A DNA stretch of 64,000 nucleotides from Siccibacter colletis. GTDB taxonomy: Bacteria > Pseudomonadota > Gammaproteobacteria > Enterobacterales > Enterobacteriaceae. The position numbers and the translations under genes are program-made. The notes beneath the pieces were generated by a model. The model ran no database searches, was not told the DNA's origin, and saw nothing but the letters and a program-made list of their open reading frames with translations. Positions 46,488 through 59,164 of the stretch are shown here, piece after piece; position 1 is the stretch's first letter; every line of letters begins with the position of its first letter. Location: NCBI RefSeq assembly GCF_000696575.1, contig NZ_JMSQ01000001.1, positions 62,001 to 126,000 on the forward strand, written 5' to 3'.

Positions 46488-49193
46488 TTAGCTCAGGCGG
46501 CCGTGGCACTGTTTGTATTTTTTACCGGAACCGCACGGGCACGGATCGTTGCGCCCGACTTTACGCTCGCCGTTCTGCGCGGCCAGCGCTTCGGCAGCTT
46601 CGGTTTCGTCGTCGCTGTGGCTAAGCTGCTGCATCTGTGCCAGACGCTCCGCTTCTTCACGGCGCTGCTGCTCCATCGCTTCAACTTCTTCCGGCATGCG
46701 CACCTGGACTTTGCACAGGGTGCTGATCACTTCATATTTCAGCGATTCCAGCATAGCGGCGAACATGGAGAAGGATTCACGCTTGTACTCCTGCTTCGGA
46801 TCTTTTTGCGCATAACCACGCAGGTGGATGCCCTGACGCAGGTAGTCCATTGCTGCCAGGTGCTCTTTCCACAGGGAGTCCAGCGTCTGGAGCATTACAC
46901 CTTTTTCGAAGTGGCGCATCATATCGATACCCACAACCTCTTCCTTACGCTTGTAAACTTCAATCGCGTTTTCGAGGATGCGTTCGCGCAGTGTCTCTTC
47001 ATGCAGATCCGGCTCTTTGTCCAGCCACTCGGTCAGCGGCAGTTCAAGATCGAAATCGTTTTTCAGACGCTCTTCCAGGCCCGGGATATCCCACATTTCT
47101 TCAAGGGACTGCGGCGGAATATGCGCATCGATGGTGGTTTTGAACACGTCTTCACGGATGCTGTTGATCGTTTCGCTGATGTCAGACACGTCCAGCAGTT
47201 CGTTACGCTGGGTGTAGATCGCACGACGCTGATCGTTGGCAACGTCATCGTATTCCAGCAGCTGCTTACGAATATCGAAGTTGCGGCTTTCCACTTTACG
47301 CTGCGCGTTAGCGATCGCTTTGGTCACCCACGGATGCTCAATCGCCTCACCCGGCTTCATTCCAAGCTTGCGCATCATGCCGGAAACGCGATCGGAGGCG
47401 AAGATACGCATCAGGGCATCTTCCATAGAGAGGTAGAAGCGCGAGGAACCGGCATCACCCTGACGACCGGAACGGCCGCGCAGCTGGTTATCGATACGAC
47501 GTGATTCGTGACGCTCGGTGCCGATGATATGCAGACCGCCAGAGGCCAGCACCGCGTCGTGACGCACCTGCCAGTCAGCTTTGATCTGAGCAATCTGTTC
47601 CGGAGTCGGGTCAACCAGCTCAGCAACTTCAGCCTGCCAGCTGCCGCCCAGCACGATATCGGTACCACGACCGGCCATGTTGGTGGCAATGGTCACGGCC
47701 GACGGATAACCGGCCTGGGCCACGATGCCCGCTTCGTTGGCGTGGAATTTGGCGTTCAGCACGTTGTGCTTGATGCCCGCTTTGGTGAGCTCGTTCGAAA
47801 CCACTTCGGATTTCTCAATGGAGATGGTCCCCACCAGCACCGGCTGGCCGTTAGCGGTACGCTCTTTGATGTCTTCGATGATCGCGGCGATCTTATCCAG
47901 CTCGGTCATATAGACCAGATCCGGCATATCTTTACGGATCATCGGACGGTTGGTCGGCACCACGATGGTATCGAGTTTATAGATGGAGCTGAATTCAAAC
48001 GCTTCTGTGTCGGCGGTACCGGTCATCCCCGCCAGTTTTTCGTACAGGCGGAAATAGTTCTGGAAGGTGATGGATGCCAGCGTCTGGTTTTCGTTTTGAA
48101 TATCAACGCCTTCTTTAGCTTCAACCGCCTGGTGCAGACCATCTGACCAGCGACGGCCCTGCATGGTACGCCCGGTATGTTCATCAACGATGATGACTTC
48201 GCCATCTTTAACGATGTAGTCAACGTCGCGGGTAAACAGCGCATGGGCACGCAGTGCGGCGGTTACGTGGTGCATCAGCATAATGTTGGTCGGAGAGTAG
48301 AGCGACTCGCCCTCTTCCATAATGCCTTCTTTCACCAGCAGCTCTTCAATCAGTACCAGGCCGCGTTCGGTCAGCGTGACCTGACGCGCTTTCTCATCCA
48401 CGGAGAAGTGGCCTTCGCCCTGGAAGGTGTCGGAGTCGTCTTTTTCCTGACGAATCAGGTTCGGGATGATCTTATTAACTTTCTTGTACAGCTCGGAGCT
48501 GTCTTCTGCCGGACCGGAGATGATAAGCGGGGTTCGGGCTTCATCGATCAGGATGGAGTCCACCTCATCCACCAGCGCGTAATGGAGTTTACGCTGTACG
48601 CGCTCTTCCGGGCTGAACGCCATGTTGTCGCGCAGGTAGTCAAAACCGTATTCGTTGTTGGTGCCGTAGGTGATGTCTGCAGCGTAAGCTTCACGCTTCG
48701 CCGGCGCAGGCATGCCTGGCAGGTTGATGCCGACGCTCAGGCCGAGGAATTCAAACAGCGGACGGTTGTTTTCAGCATCACGCTGCGCCAGATAATCGTT
48801 CACGGTAACAACGTGAACGCCTTTGCCGCTCAGGGCATTCAGGTATGCCGGCAGGGTTGCGGTCAGCGTTTTACCTTCACCGGTACGCATCTCGGCGATG
48901 CAGCGATCGTTCAGCACCATACCGCCCAGCAACTGGACATCAAAGTGACGCATGCCGAACACGCGTTTACTCGCTTCGCGCACCACGGCAAAAGCTTCAG
49001 GGATCAGGTTTTCCAGCTCCTCTCCCTTCTCTAAACGCGCACGAAACTCGCCCGTTTTTGCTTTCAGCTCATCATCAGAGAGCTTTTCCATGGCAGGTTC
49101 CATGGCGTTAATCTGGGCCACCACTTTGCGCATACGGCGCAGGGTGCGTTCGTTACGGCTACCGAAAACTTTAGTTAATAACTTGATTAGCAT
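46488..49193 (-). CDS. secA: Preprotein translocase ATPase SecA
   Basis: SecA drives secretory proteins through SecYEG. The 901-residue product equals E. coli SecA in length. It has Walker [10 protein letters not shown] near 102-110, a [14 protein letters not shown] Walker B region, the second nucleotide domain with [10 protein letters not shown], and the C-terminal zinc-binding tail [14 protein letters not shown] that binds SecB. The ATG at 49193 begins [20 protein letters not shown], the usual lipid-binding N-terminus. Translation should be controlled by the upstream secM gene: a hairpin CTCGC-gaaa-GCGAG lies between secM and the secA start. Confidence 0.98.
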   Translation of the reverse strand: MLIKLLTKVFGSRNERTLRRMRKVVAQINAMEPAMEKLSDDELKAKTGEFRARLEKGEELENLIPEAFAVVREASKRVFGMRHFDVQLLGGMVLNDRCIAEMRTGEGKTLTATLPAYLNALSGKGVHVVTVNDYLAQRDAENNRPLFEFLGLSVGINLPGMPAPAKREAYAADITYGTNNEYGFDYLRDNMAFSPEERVQRKLHYALVDEVDSILIDEARTPLIISGPAEDSSELYKKVNKIIPNLIRQEKDDSDTFQGEGHFSVDEKARQVTLTERGLVLIEELLVKEGIMEEGESLYSPTNIMLMHHVTAALRAHALFTRDVDYIVKDGEVIIVDEHTGRTMQGRRWSDGLHQAVEAKEGVDIQNENQTLASITFQNYFRLYEKLAGMTGTADTEAFEFSSIYKLDTIVVPTNRPMIRKDMPDLVYMTELDKIAAIIEDIKERTANGQPVLVGTISIEKSEVVSNELTKAGIKHNVLNAKFHANEAGIVAQAGYPSAVTIATNMAGRGTDIVLGGSWQAEVAELVDPTPEQIAQIKADWQVRHDAVLASGGLHIIGTERHESRRIDNQLRGRSGRQGDAGSSRFYLSMEDALMRIFASDRVSGMMRKLGMKPGEAIEHPWVTKAIANAQRKVESRNFDIRKQLLEYDDVANDQRRAIYTQRNELLDVSDISETINSIREDVFKTTIDAHIPPQSLEEMWDIPGLEERLKNDFDLELPLTEWLDKEPDLHEETLRERILENAIEVYKRKEEVVGIDMMRHFEKGVMLQTLDSLWKEHLAAMDYLRQGIHLRGYAQKDPKQEYKRESFSMFAAMLESLKYEVISTLCKVQVRMPEEVEAMEQQRREEAERLAQMQQLSHSDDETEAAEALAAQNGERKVGRNDPCPCGSGKKYKQCHGRLS

Positions 49194-49251
49194 AATAAAT
49201 TCTCAAACGCCTCGCTTTCGCGAGAAAATAAATGTGAAAGTAGAAAAGTTG

Positions 49252-49758
49252 TTAGCTGAGGCGTTGAGGTCCGGCACGAATGCCCTGCACCTGACTTAGC
49301 CAGGCGAGGACACTGAAAGCGGCAAGGGTGTCGCGTTCCGGTGTGATAACGAAACGGGTAATGAAAGAGGGTAAGCCTTCCTGCGTCAGCAGCGCGCTAA
49401 GCGTATCCAGCAGCGCAATATGGTGCGCCTGAAGCGGCAGGGTATCTTCCGCCACCGGCAACACCTGTGGGGCCATGGCGAAAGAGAGGTGGCGAATGAC
49501 GGTGCGGATCGCATGCTGGTGCCAGTAATCGACGCTAAAGGAGGGGCGTCTGGCTGATTCCTGAATGCGGATAAAGCTGGTGACATCGACAAGCGGGCTA
49601 CGGCCTGGCGTAATGGCTGAGGTTTCAGCTGGCGCGTTCTGGCCGGTATTATTATTTAGCGCGGGCAGGCCAAGGCTTGCCGCGACCATCCCCAGAAGGA
49701 GATGCGGCCAGAAGTAACGTCTGCCAAATTGTCGCCACCGCGTTAAAATTCCAGACAC
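49252..49758 (-). CDS. secM: Secretion monitor SecM (arrest peptide regulating secA)
   Basis: SecM is a secreted sensor whose nascent chain stalls the ribosome when export is slow, exposing the secA ribosome site. From the GTG at 49758 it has 168 residues: a signal peptide ([17 protein letters not shown]), a variable middle, and the C-terminal arrest motif F-x4-W-(I/L)-x4-GIRAGP ([17 protein letters not shown]), ending QRLS. The stalling Arg, Gly and Pro are intact. A second GTG at 49767 adds three residues; 49758 gives the E. coli start ([12 protein letters not shown]), with AGGTG six bases upstream. The middle and pre-arrest segments differ considerably from E. coli. Confidence 0.93.
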   Translation of the reverse strand: MSGILTRWRQFGRRYFWPHLLLGMVAASLGLPALNNNTGQNAPAETSAITPGRSPLVDVTSFIRIQESARRPSFSVDYWHQHAIRTVIRHLSFAMAPQVLPVAEDTLPLQAHHIALLDTLSALLTQEGLPSFITRFVITPERDTLAAFSVLAWLSQVQGIRAGPQRLS

Positions 49759-49978
49759 CTTGCTCACCTGGACCTGTCGGATATTCCCGGTCCGCTTGTA
49801 ATGTTAATAACCCCGAATATTAGCATCAATCCCACGCACAGGCAGCACGAAACATGCCGTAACGATCGGTTATCTTTTTTATGTGCCGGAGAAATCGTCA
49901 CAAAACCGTAAAGCAGATGTGCGAAGGTAACTTCACACCGTGAATGGCAGCAGGAAAGAGGCGGTGGGGCTAACATCA

Positions 49979-50034
49979 GAAAACAAAACGACTGGCCTTC
50001 CTGGCCGGAGAGAGTGCCAGGTTAACCAGTCGTA
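49979..50034 (-). terminator. lpxC terminator, two-level hairpin
   Basis: On the minus strand ACGACTGG...CCAGTCGT encloses a second stem CCTGGC...GCCAGG and is followed by TTTGTTTTC. It lies just past the lpxC stop and separates the dcw cluster from secM. Confidence 0.82.
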
Positions 50035-50053
50035 TTGGTTATAGGGTTTTAGC

Positions 50054-50992
<939 letters not shown>

Positions 50993-51072
50993 TTATCCAA
51001 CCGAAAGTGTATATCACAAACGGCAGGGCATTTTAGCACAAAGAGCGCAAAATCCCAACTTCCGGTTTATTC

Positions 51073-52224
51073 TTAATCAGCTTGCTTACGCAGGAACGCT
51101 GGAATGTCCAGATAATCAGGCTCTTTCGCCGCTTGTGTAGTGTTGTCGTTGACCACTTTAGAAGCCGGTTTCTGCTCCTGGGTCAGCGGCGCCATACCGT
51201 GCTGCTGGTAGCGATCCATCACCGGTTGCTGCTGCTGTTTGTTGGTTACCAGCGTAATTTCCGGACGCTTATCCATGCCAATGCCGGTAGCCACAACGGT
51301 GACGCGCAGTTCGTCGTTCATCTCTGGATCCAGAGAAGTACCGATAACCACGGTGGCGTTGTCGGAGGCGAAGGCGCGAATGGTGTTACCCACGGTTTCG
51401 AACTCGTCCAGACGCAGGTCGAAGCCCGCCGTGATGTTAACCAGTACGCCGCGCGCGCCGGAAAGGTCGATATCTTCCAGCAGCGGGCTGGAGATCGCCA
51501 TTTCTGCCGCTTCTTCCGCACGATCTTCACCGCTTGCCACGCCGGAGCCCATCATCGCGTAGCCCATTTCGGACATCACGGTGCGCACGTCAGCGAAGTC
51601 GACGTTCATCAGACCCGGACGGGTAATCAGCTCGGCAATACCCTGTACCGCGCCTTTCAGCACGTCGTTCGCCGCGCCAAACGCGTCGAGCAGAGAGATA
51701 CCGCGCCCCAGGACTTTCAGCAGCTTGTCGTTCGGGATAGTGATCAGAGAATCGACATGCTTGGAGAGCTCAGAGATACCCTGCTCTGCGAAAGCCATAC
51801 GCTTTTTGCCTTCAAAATTGAAAGGCTTAGTCACGACAGCAACAGTCAGAATACCTAAATCTTTTGCCACTTCAGCAACGACCGGTGCCGCACCCGTACC
51901 GGTGCCGCCGCCCATGCCGGCTGCGATAAAGACCATGTCCGCACCTTCCAGCGCAGCACGCAGGCCTTCACGATCTTCTTCAGCGGCGTTACGGCCGACT
52001 TCAGGATTCGCGCCGGCACCCAATCCTTTGGTGATGCCGCTGCCGATCTGAATAGTCTGACCAACCGCGGTTTTACGCAGTGCCTGCGCATCGGTGTTTA
52101 CCGCGAAGAACTCCACGCCTTCGATGCGCTCGCGCACCATATGTTCGACGGCGTTGCCACCGCCCCCACCGACGCCGATGACTTTAATCACCGCGTCGTT
52201 GGTCAGTTCCATAGGTTCAAACAT
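51073..52224 (-). CDS. ftsZ: Cell division protein FtsZ
   Basis: FtsZ is the tubulin-like GTPase that forms the Z ring. The 383-residue product has the GTP-binding signature [10 protein letters not shown] near 106-115, the T7 loop [11 protein letters not shown] with catalytic acidic residues, a variable linker ([17 protein letters not shown]), and the conserved C-terminal peptide [14 protein letters not shown] that binds FtsA, ZipA and ZapD. It lies 63 bases after ftsA and 101 bases before lpxC, both on the same strand. zapD, whose product bundles FtsZ, is in the same window. Confidence 0.98.
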   Translation of the reverse strand: MFEPMELTNDAVIKVIGVGGGGGNAVEHMVRERIEGVEFFAVNTDAQALRKTAVGQTIQIGSGITKGLGAGANPEVGRNAAEEDREGLRAALEGADMVFIAAGMGGGTGTGAAPVVAEVAKDLGILTVAVVTKPFNFEGKKRMAFAEQGISELSKHVDSLITIPNDKLLKVLGRGISLLDAFGAANDVLKGAVQGIAELITRPGLMNVDFADVRTVMSEMGYAMMGSGVASGEDRAEEAAEMAISSPLLEDIDLSGARGVLVNITAGFDLRLDEFETVGNTIRAFASDNATVVIGTSLDPEMNDELRVTVVATGIGMDKRPEITLVTNKQQQQPVMDRYQQHGMAPLTQEQKPASKVVNDNTTQAAKEPDYLDIPAFLRKQAD

Positions 52225-52287
52225 AGTTTCTCTCCGTTTATGCCTGTTCGCCTGAGACCGTTAATATTTTGCGGTCTCTTTAAAAAA

Positions 52288-53544
52288 TTAAAACTCTTTT
52301 CTCAGCCAGCTGTTGATTCGCTTGATCCACGAGCCGACCGAGGCACGTTTTTCCACTTCCGCTTCACCGCTCAGATGGGACTCTTTCCCATAGTGCAGCA
52401 GACCAACGGCAGTAGAGTAATAGGACTCCTGGGCGTAATCAGTAAGGCCAGTAATATTTAACGGCTGACCAATACGCACCTGCGTATGGAATACGCGCTG
52501 TGCACAGGCTGCCAGGCCTTCAATTTGTGCCGCGCCGCCGGTTAACACAATCCCCGCCGCAAGATGATGTTTGACGCCCTGCTGACGGAGTTGCTCTTGT
52601 AACTGTAAAATTTCTTCGTTGACCAGGTTGAGCAGCTCGGTATAACGCGGCTCAATGACCTCAGCCAGCGTCTGGCGTTGCAGGCTGCGCGGCGGACGAC
52701 CGCCCACGCTAGGCACTTCTACGCTTTCGTCTTTACCGACGATCGAGCCAAGCGCACAGCCATGGCGTACTTTGATCGCTTCCGCATCGCTCGGCGGCGT
52801 ACCAAAGGCATAAGCAATATCGCTGGTCACCACGTTGCCAGCATACGGTATAACCTTGGTGTGACGGAGCGCTCCGCCGGTATAAACGGCGATATCCATT
52901 GTACCACCGCCAATATCCACCACGCAGACCCCGAGTTCACGCTCATCTTCAGTTAACACTGAATAGCTCGACGCCAGACCTGCAAAGATGAGTTGGTCAA
53001 CTTTCAGACCACAACGTTCAACGGCTTTAACGATGTTTTTCGCCATATCGTTGTGACATGTGATCAAGTGCACTTTTGCCTGCATGCGCACCCCGGAAAG
53101 CCCTACCGGGTTTTTAATACCTTCCTGGTAATCAATCGCGTACTCCTGGGGAATCACATGGAGCACACGGTGTTCATCGCGCACGCGTACAGATTTAGCG
53201 GTATGGACCACATTCTCAACGTCTTCCAGCGTCACCTCTTCCTCGGAAATCGGCACCATCCCGATTTCGTTCTGGCAACTGATATGTTTACCAGAAAGCG
53301 CCAGATAGACCGATGAGATTTGACAGTCTGCCATAAGTTCGGCCTGGTCAATCGCGCGTTGAACGCACTTAACCACCGACTCCAAATCGTTTACCCCGCC
53401 TTTATCCATACCGCGCGACGGGCAACTGCCCACGCCAATGATATTGATCATACCGTCGGGCAGAACTTCCCCTACCAAAGCGGCAACCTTCGCGGTGCCA
53501 ATCTCCAGTCCAACTACCAATTTTCTGTCCGTCGCCTTGATCAT
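52288..53544 (-). CDS. ftsA: Cell division protein FtsA
   Basis: FtsA is the actin-like protein that tethers FtsZ to the membrane and recruits later division proteins. From the ATG at 53544 it has 418 residues: phosphate-binding VGLEIGTAKVAALVG, a CVVDIGGGTMDIAVY phosphate-2 loop, an adenosine loop GIVLTGGAAQIEGL, and the amphipathic C-terminal helix SWIKRINSWLRKEF that binds membrane. Six extra codons up to 53562 lie in frame, but MIKATDRKLVVG is the family start. It is two residues shorter than E. coli FtsA near the C-terminal linker. Confidence 0.97.
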   Translation of the reverse strand: MIKATDRKLVVGLEIGTAKVAALVGEVLPDGMINIIGVGSCPSRGMDKGGVNDLESVVKCVQRAIDQAELMADCQISSVYLALSGKHISCQNEIGMVPISEEEVTLEDVENVVHTAKSVRVRDEHRVLHVIPQEYAIDYQEGIKNPVGLSGVRMQAKVHLITCHNDMAKNIVKAVERCGLKVDQLIFAGLASSYSVLTEDERELGVCVVDIGGGTMDIAVYTGGALRHTKVIPYAGNVVTSDIAYAFGTPPSDAEAIKVRHGCALGSIVGKDESVEVPSVGGRPPRSLQRQTLAEVIEPRYTELLNLVNEEILQLQEQLRQQGVKHHLAAGIVLTGGAAQIEGLAACAQRVFHTQVRIGQPLNITGLTDYAQESYYSTAVGLLHYGKESHLSGEAEVEKRASVGSWIKRINSWLRKEF

Positions 53545-53558
53545 TGCTGTTCTGCCTG

Positions 53559-54395
53559 TCACTGATTCTGTTGCTGAGTCGGTTGCTGATTCAATTCCTC
53601 GACCGGAGCGGGCGCAGGCGCCCAGCCCACTGCCGCACCGGACTCATAGCGCAGGTCGACATAGCTGATGATTTTGCCATCGGCCTGCGCCTGCTGCTGC
53701 AATACCGGGTAAAGCTCGATAAAGCGTTCAAGACGCTTTATTGTGTCGCCGCGTCCCAGGTTGAGCTTGATATCGTTACTCAGCGTCAACTGCCAGGAGC
53801 GGCGGGCGGTCATTGCCGCCTCCTTCAGAGCGAGCTTATCTTTCGCCAGCACAGCGCCCATGCTGCGATATCCCTGAAGGACTTCATTCTCACTGCCTTC
53901 CGGCCCGTAAAGCATCGGCAGCGCCTGTTTACTGGTGCGTTCTGCCGGTGCGCTGAAGGAATTTCCATCAGCGTCAATCATGTGCTGGTCATTCCACCTT
54001 GCCAGCGGCACATATTCAACCAGATGAATCTTCAATTCGTCCGGCCATTGCTTTCTTACGCTTGCCTGCTTGATCCAGGGCAGACGTTCGATCTGACTTT
54101 GAATGATGTTGACGTCCTGGGTCATAAAGGTTCCCGGCGCGCCGAGTGCCAGTATTGACTGACGAATATCATCATTACGCGTGTAGTGGCGCTCGCCAGT
54201 CACGACCAGCTTCGACAGCGGAAGACGCTGGGCGTCCTCCATCCAGCCGAGCACCACCCAGCCGCTGAAAAATATGGTGCACAGCACCATCAGCAGGAAA
54301 ATAATGCCTGCCAGACGCGTTCCATTATTCCGGCGGGAAGCAGCGTTTTGCTGCTCCTCAGCCCGGGCTCGCGCGTTCAGCGCCGCCTGAGACAT
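53559..54395 (-). CDS. ftsQ: Cell division protein FtsQ
   Basis: FtsQ is a bitopic membrane protein that joins FtsB and FtsL in the divisome. The 278-residue product has a cytoplasmic N-terminal tail, one membrane segment ([23 protein letters not shown], residues about 28-50), a POTRA domain starting [19 protein letters not shown], and a periplasmic beta domain to the conserved [17 protein letters not shown]. The final Gln/Pro-rich tail is variable. The ATG starts one base after the ddlB stop, and ftsA begins 14 bases after its own stop. Confidence 0.96.
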   Translation of the reverse strand: MSQAALNARARAEEQQNAASRRNNGTRLAGIIFLLMVLCTIFFSGWVVLGWMEDAQRLPLSKLVVTGERHYTRNDDIRQSILALGAPGTFMTQDVNIIQSQIERLPWIKQASVRKQWPDELKIHLVEYVPLARWNDQHMIDADGNSFSAPAERTSKQALPMLYGPEGSENEVLQGYRSMGAVLAKDKLALKEAAMTARRSWQLTLSNDIKLNLGRGDTIKRLERFIELYPVLQQQAQADGKIISYVDLRYESGAAVGWAPAPAPVEELNQQPTQQQNQ

Positions 54396-54396
54396 A

Positions 54397-55317
54397 TCAG
54401 TCAGCCAGCTCCAGAATACGAACCACCAGCTGCGAGAAGCTCATGCCAGCCTGACGGGCCGCCATCGGCACCAGGCTGTGGCTGGTCATCCCCGGCGAGG
54501 TATTCACCTCTAACAGGTAAAACTGTCCGTCGCTGTCCTTCATCACATCCACACGTCCCCAGCCACTGCAGTCGAGGATATTCCAGGCGTTACGCACCAG
54601 ATCGCCTAATAACTGTTCTTCGTCGTCGCTCAAACCCGCAGGGCAAAAATACTGAGTCTCATCAGAGAGATATTTCGCCTCATAATCATAGAAGATACCT
54701 GCCGGTTGGATACGAATAGACGGAAGAATATCGTTACCCAACATCGCAACTGTGAACTCAGGCCCGCTTAACCATTTCTCAACCAGCACTTCGCAGTCGT
54801 GCTCGAAGGCCAGTTCCAGTGCGCTAACAAGCGCATCGGCGTGCTCAACGCGGGACATGCCCACGCTTGAACCTTCGCGCGCCGGTTTCACGATCAGCGG
54901 CAGACCAAGCGCTTCAATGGCGCGCTGCGTTTGCTGGCTCAGCCCGTCAGCAAACTGCGCGCGCGTCAGCGCGACCCATGGAGCAACCGGCAAACCCGCT
55001 CCCTGCCACAGCAGCTTGGTACGCAATTTATCCATGCCAATGGCAGACGCCATCACGCCGCTACCGGTATAAGGCAGCCCGAGCAGCTCCAGCACACCCT
55101 GCAGGGTGCCGTCCTCGCCGCCGCGCCCGTGCAGCGCGATAAAGACTTTGTCGAAACCCTGCTCTTTAAGCGTCATCACCGAACGCTCGCGCGGATCAAA
55201 CGGATACACGTCCAGGCCCGCTTCTTTCAGGCCAGCCAGTACCGCTGCGCCGGACTGCAGAGACACGTCGCGCTCGGCAGAATCACCGCCAAAAAGGACC
55301 GCGATTTTATCACTCAT
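54397..55317 (-). CDS. ddlB: D-alanine-D-alanine ligase B
   Basis: DdlB makes the D-Ala-D-Ala dipeptide that MurF adds to the murein precursor. The 306-residue ATP-grasp enzyme has [13 protein letters not shown] (catalytic Glu/His region), the ATP-binding [13 protein letters not shown], and the Mg-binding end [33 protein letters not shown]. The frame opens at 55383, but those 22 codons overlap the end of murC in another frame; the ATG at 55317 ([11 protein letters not shown]) is the family start and overlaps the murC stop by eight bases. Confidence 0.97.
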   Translation of the reverse strand: MSDKIAVLFGGDSAERDVSLQSGAAVLAGLKEAGLDVYPFDPRERSVMTLKEQGFDKVFIALHGRGGEDGTLQGVLELLGLPYTGSGVMASAIGMDKLRTKLLWQGAGLPVAPWVALTRAQFADGLSQQTQRAIEALGLPLIVKPAREGSSVGMSRVEHADALVSALELAFEHDCEVLVEKWLSGPEFTVAMLGNDILPSIRIQPAGIFYDYEAKYLSDETQYFCPAGLSDDEEQLLGDLVRNAWNILDCSGWGRVDVMKDSDGQFYLLEVNTSPGMTSHSLVPMAARQAGMSFSQLVVRILELAD

Positions 55318-56785
55318 GCGATTCTTCCTCCGGCTTTTGCGGCTGCAGCTTGATATCAGCCAGGTTTCTGGCAATTTTGCCAATGTTTCCGGCGCCCTGC
55401 ACCAGAATCAAATCATTGCCGGTCAACACCGGTGCCAGCATATCCGCCACGCGGGCAGCGTCAGGCACCAGTATCGGGTCAATCTTGCCGCGCCCGCGAA
55501 TCGTACGGCACAGCGAGCGGCTATCCGCGCCCGGGATCGGTGCCTCACCCGCCGGGTATACGTCCAGCATCAGCAGCACATCCACTTCGGTCAACACGTT
55601 AGCGAAATCATCGTAGAGATCGCGGGTACGCGTATAGCGGTGTGGCTGGAACACCATCACCAGGTTTTTATCCGGCCAGCCCGCACGCGCCGCCTTGATC
55701 GTGGCGTCCACTTCGGTCGGATGATGGCCGTAATCGTCCACCAGCATCGCGCTGCCCGGTTTGCCATTTACCGTCGCCAGCGGATATTCGCCGAGGAAGT
55801 CGAAACGACGTCCGGTACCCTGGAAACTCTCCAGCGCACGCAGAATTGCGTCATCCTCAATACCCTCTTCGGTTGCTACCGCTACCGCCGCCGACGCGTT
55901 CAGGGCGTTATGGCGGCCTGGCGCATTCAGGGTCACCTGCAGCGCCGGTTTATCCTGACGCACGATGGTAAAGCGCCCTTGCGCCCCGCTCTGGCTGTAA
56001 TTCTCAATGCGCACATCAGCGTCTTCGCTGAAGCCGTAAGTCGTGGTCTGGCGTCCGACCTGCGGAAGCAGCTCGCGGATCACCGGATCGTCGATACACA
56101 TTACGGCACGCCCATAAAACGGCAAATTGTGCAAAAAGTTGATGAATGTTTGCTTTAAATTTTCGAAGTCGCCCTGGTATGTATCCATGTGGTCGGCTTC
56201 AATATTGGTGACAATCGCCACCATCGGCTGCAAATGCAGGAACGACGCGTCACTTTCATCCGCTTCGGCAATCAGATAACGGCTGTGCCCGAGGCGCGCA
56301 TGGGTGCCTGCAGCTTTCACCAGGCCACCGTTAACAAACGTCGGGTCCAGACCGGCTTCGGCGTAAATGCTCGATACCATGGCAGTGGTCGTGGTTTTAC
56401 CGTGGGTACCTGCTACCGCAATACCGTGACGAAAACGCATCAGCTCAGCCAGCATCTCTGCGCGGCGGATCACCGGGATACGCGCTTCGCGCGCAGCCAC
56501 GATCTCCGGGTTATCTGCAGAGATCGCGCTCGACACCACCACCACGCTCGCATCGAGCACGTTTTCCGGGCGATGGTTGAAGTAAATCGTTGCGCCAAGC
56601 TGCGTCAACTGCTGGGTTACCGGGTTCGGCGCCAGATCGGACCCGCTGATCTGATAGCCCTCGTTGGCCAGCACTTCGGCAATACCGCCCATTCCGGCGC
56701 CGCCGATGCCAACAAAGTGAATGTGCCGGACGCGACGCATCTCGGGCACGATAGAACGCAGTTTCGCCAGTTGTTGTGTATTCAT
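55310..56785 (-). CDS. murC: UDP-N-acetylmuramate-L-alanine ligase
   Basis: MurC adds L-alanine to UDP-MurNAc, the first amino acid of the stem peptide. The 491-residue Mur ligase has a Rossmann start [18 protein letters not shown], the ATP P-loop [11 protein letters not shown] near 122-132, the ADESDASF metal loop, and [10 protein letters not shown] near 345 typical of MurC. It lies 70 bases after murG and overlaps ddlB, in the conserved dcw order. Confidence 0.97.
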   Translation of the reverse strand: MNTQQLAKLRSIVPEMRRVRHIHFVGIGGAGMGGIAEVLANEGYQISGSDLAPNPVTQQLTQLGATIYFNHRPENVLDASVVVVSSAISADNPEIVAAREARIPVIRRAEMLAELMRFRHGIAVAGTHGKTTTTAMVSSIYAEAGLDPTFVNGGLVKAAGTHARLGHSRYLIAEADESDASFLHLQPMVAIVTNIEADHMDTYQGDFENLKQTFINFLHNLPFYGRAVMCIDDPVIRELLPQVGRQTTTYGFSEDADVRIENYSQSGAQGRFTIVRQDKPALQVTLNAPGRHNALNASAAVAVATEEGIEDDAILRALESFQGTGRRFDFLGEYPLATVNGKPGSAMLVDDYGHHPTEVDATIKAARAGWPDKNLVMVFQPHRYTRTRDLYDDFANVLTEVDVLLMLDVYPAGEAPIPGADSRSLCRTIRGRGKIDPILVPDAARVADMLAPVLTGNDLILVQGAGNIGKIARNLADIKLQPQKPEEESHE

Positions 56786-56855
56786 TCTCTAACCTGCGGC
56801 GCAGCGCGCCAAATAAACATCAAAAATCATACCCGCCCTGTGGGCCGGCCTGTCG

Positions 56856-57923
56856 TTACGCCAGTGCTACGGCGCGGACCTCATTTGCTACCCGCTCGGT
56901 GGCATCCGGAATGGAGGCCGCGCGGGCGTGAGCCGCCATTGTCATCAGCGTCGCGCGATCCCACCCGGCAAGGGTTTCGGCTACCGCGTCCACGGTGAAC
57001 TGAGGCTGCTCAAGAATTTTTGCCGCGCCGGCTTTTTCAAGCGGCAGCGCGTTCCAGTACTGCTGACGATCCTTATGCTGGAACGGAACGAACAGCGCCG
57101 GTAAACCTGCCGCCGCCACTTCGCTCACGGTCAGCGCGCCGGAACGGCACACCACCACATCCGCCCAGCCGTAGGCATCGGCCATGTCGTCAATGAATTC
57201 AGTCACCTTGTGCTGGGGCTGCCCGGCATCGGCATAGGCTTGCTGTACCGTTTCCAGCCCGCCTTTTCCGCTCTGATGCCAGATCGTCACGCGTTCACCC
57301 AGACGGCCTGCAACCTGCGGCATGGTCTGATTCAGAACCCGCGCGCCCTGGGAACCGCCGACCACCAGCACACGCACCGGGCCTTCACGCCCCGCCAGAC
57401 GCTCCTGCGGCAGTGGCAGCGCCAGCACATCGGTACGCACCGGATTGCCGACCACATCGGCGTCAGGAAACGCACCGGGGAACGCCTGCATCACCTTTTT
57501 CGCCAGCTTCGCCAGCCATTTATTGGTCAACCCGGCAATACCGTTTTGCTCATGCAGCACCACCGGAATGCCCAATGACCACGCGGCCAGTCCGCCGGGG
57601 CCAGAAACATAACCGCCCATGCCCAACACCACGTCCGGCCTGAAGCGTTTCATGATGGCGCGCGCCTGACGCCAGGCATTAAAGATACGCACCGGCGCCA
57701 GCAGCAGGGCTTTCAGGCCCTTGCCGCGCAGCCCGGAAATACGGATGAAGTCGATGTCAATGCCGTGCTTTGGGACTAAATCCGCTTCCATACGATCCGC
57801 GGTGCCGAGCCAGCGCACCTGCCAGCCCTGAGCCATTAAATGGTGCGCAACCGCCAGACCGGGAAAGACGTGTCCGCCCGTTCCGCCTGCCATCACCATT
57901 AATCGCTTCGCTTGCCCTGTCAT
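56856..57923 (-). CDS. murG: UDP-GlcNAc:undecaprenyl-PP-MurNAc-pentapeptide GlcNAc transferase MurG
   Basis: MurG adds GlcNAc to lipid I to form lipid II at the inner face of the membrane. The 355-residue GT28 enzyme has the N-terminal glycine loop [16 protein letters not shown], a second G-loop [16 protein letters not shown] near 190, and the UDP-GlcNAc site [23 protein letters not shown] (in part [14 protein letters not shown]). It overlaps ftsW by four bases (ATGA), and murC follows after 70 bases. Confidence 0.97.
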   Translation of the reverse strand: MTGQAKRLMVMAGGTGGHVFPGLAVAHHLMAQGWQVRWLGTADRMEADLVPKHGIDIDFIRISGLRGKGLKALLLAPVRIFNAWRQARAIMKRFRPDVVLGMGGYVSGPGGLAAWSLGIPVVLHEQNGIAGLTNKWLAKLAKKVMQAFPGAFPDADVVGNPVRTDVLALPLPQERLAGREGPVRVLVVGGSQGARVLNQTMPQVAGRLGERVTIWHQSGKGGLETVQQAYADAGQPQHKVTEFIDDMADAYGWADVVVCRSGALTVSEVAAAGLPALFVPFQHKDRQQYWNALPLEKAGAAKILEQPQFTVDAVAETLAGWDRATLMTMAAHARAASIPDATERVANEVRAVALA

Positions 57924-59164
57924 CGTGAACCTCGTGTAAACGCCTGGGCATTTTCCAGACGCGTTTCATAATCTATGCGTAATAAAAACATGATGGCCGT
58001 CGACATGATCAGCAGGCTCGAACCGCCGTAACTGATAAGCGGCAGTGTCAGACCTTTGGTCGGCAGCATACCCGCCGCCGCACCAACGTTTACCAGTGCC
58101 TGGAAGCTGAACCAGATACCGATAGAACAGGCTAAAAAGCCCGAAAAACGCTGATCGATCTCAAGGGCGCGACGCCCGATGGACATCGCACGGAAAGCGA
58201 CGAAGAATACCATCAATAATGCAAGTACCACACCGATATATCCGAGTTCTTCCCCGATAATGGAGAAGATGAAGTCGGTATGTGCTTCCGGAAGATATTC
58301 GAGTTTCTGCACCGAATTCCCCAGCCCCTGCCCCCAGAGTTCGCCGCGGCCAAACGCCATCAGCGACTGGGTTAGCTGGTAACCGCTGCCGAAGGGATCT
58401 TCCCACGGGTTCCAGAACGAGGTAACGCGGCGCATACGGTACGGCTCAGCGAGGATCAGCAGGACCACCGCCGAAATGCCCATGCCGATAATGGCGAGGA
58501 ACTGCCAGAGTTTCGCCCCGGCAAGGAACAGCATCGCCAGCGTAGTAACGAACAGCACCACCACGGTTCCGAGATCAGGCTGGGCCAGCAGCAGTACTGC
58601 CATCACCAGAATCACGCCCATCGGTTTTAAGAAGCCGCGCAGGTTGTTACGTACTTCATCAACCTTGCGTACCAGATAGTTAGCCAGATAGCAGAACAGC
58701 GACAGCTTCGAGAGCTCCGCCGGCTGAATACGCAGCGGCCCGAGCGAGATCCAGCGCGATGCCCCGTTGACCGAGCTGCCCACCACCAGCACGATCAGTA
58801 GCATGATGATCGAGGCGATGAGCATCGCCGCGCTGTGACGCTGCCAGAAGGTCATTGGCAGACGCAGCGTAATCATCGCCAGCATAAACGACAGCAGCAG
58901 ATAGAGCGCATCACGCTTGGCGAACAGGAAGGGATCGTCCGCCAGACGTTGGCCAACCGGCATTGACGCCGAAGTCACCATAATAAAACCGATGGCCGCC
59001 AGGCCGAACGTCAGCCACAGCAGGGTGCGGTCGTACATCACCAGACTGGTGGTGTCTTTCTCGCGCGAGCCCATGACCCAGCCCTTTAGCGCGGAGAACA
59101 GCCATACCAGCACACCAGCGCCAGGCACTCGCGGCACGCGAAGACGCGGGAGAGAGAGACGCAT
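57920..59164 (-). CDS. ftsW: Lipid II polymerase / septal glycosyltransferase FtsW
   Basis: FtsW is the SEDS-family peptidoglycan polymerase of the septum, working with FtsI. The 414-residue product has about ten membrane segments, a basic N-terminal tail ([14 protein letters not shown]) and SEDS motifs such as [31 protein letters not shown] and PLISYGGSS. The frame allows a TTG one codon earlier (59167), but the ATG at 59164 gives the E. coli start; it shares TGATG with the murD stop. Confidence 0.96.
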   Translation of the reverse strand: MRLSLPRLRVPRVPGAGVLVWLFSALKGWVMGSREKDTTSLVMYDRTLLWLTFGLAAIGFIMVTSASMPVGQRLADDPFLFAKRDALYLLLSFMLAMITLRLPMTFWQRHSAAMLIASIIMLLIVLVVGSSVNGASRWISLGPLRIQPAELSKLSLFCYLANYLVRKVDEVRNNLRGFLKPMGVILVMAVLLLAQPDLGTVVVLFVTTLAMLFLAGAKLWQFLAIIGMGISAVVLLILAEPYRMRRVTSFWNPWEDPFGSGYQLTQSLMAFGRGELWGQGLGNSVQKLEYLPEAHTDFIFSIIGEELGYIGVVLALLMVFFVAFRAMSIGRRALEIDQRFSGFLACSIGIWFSFQALVNVGAAAGMLPTKGLTLPLISYGGSSLLIMSTAIMFLLRIDYETRLENAQAFTRGSR

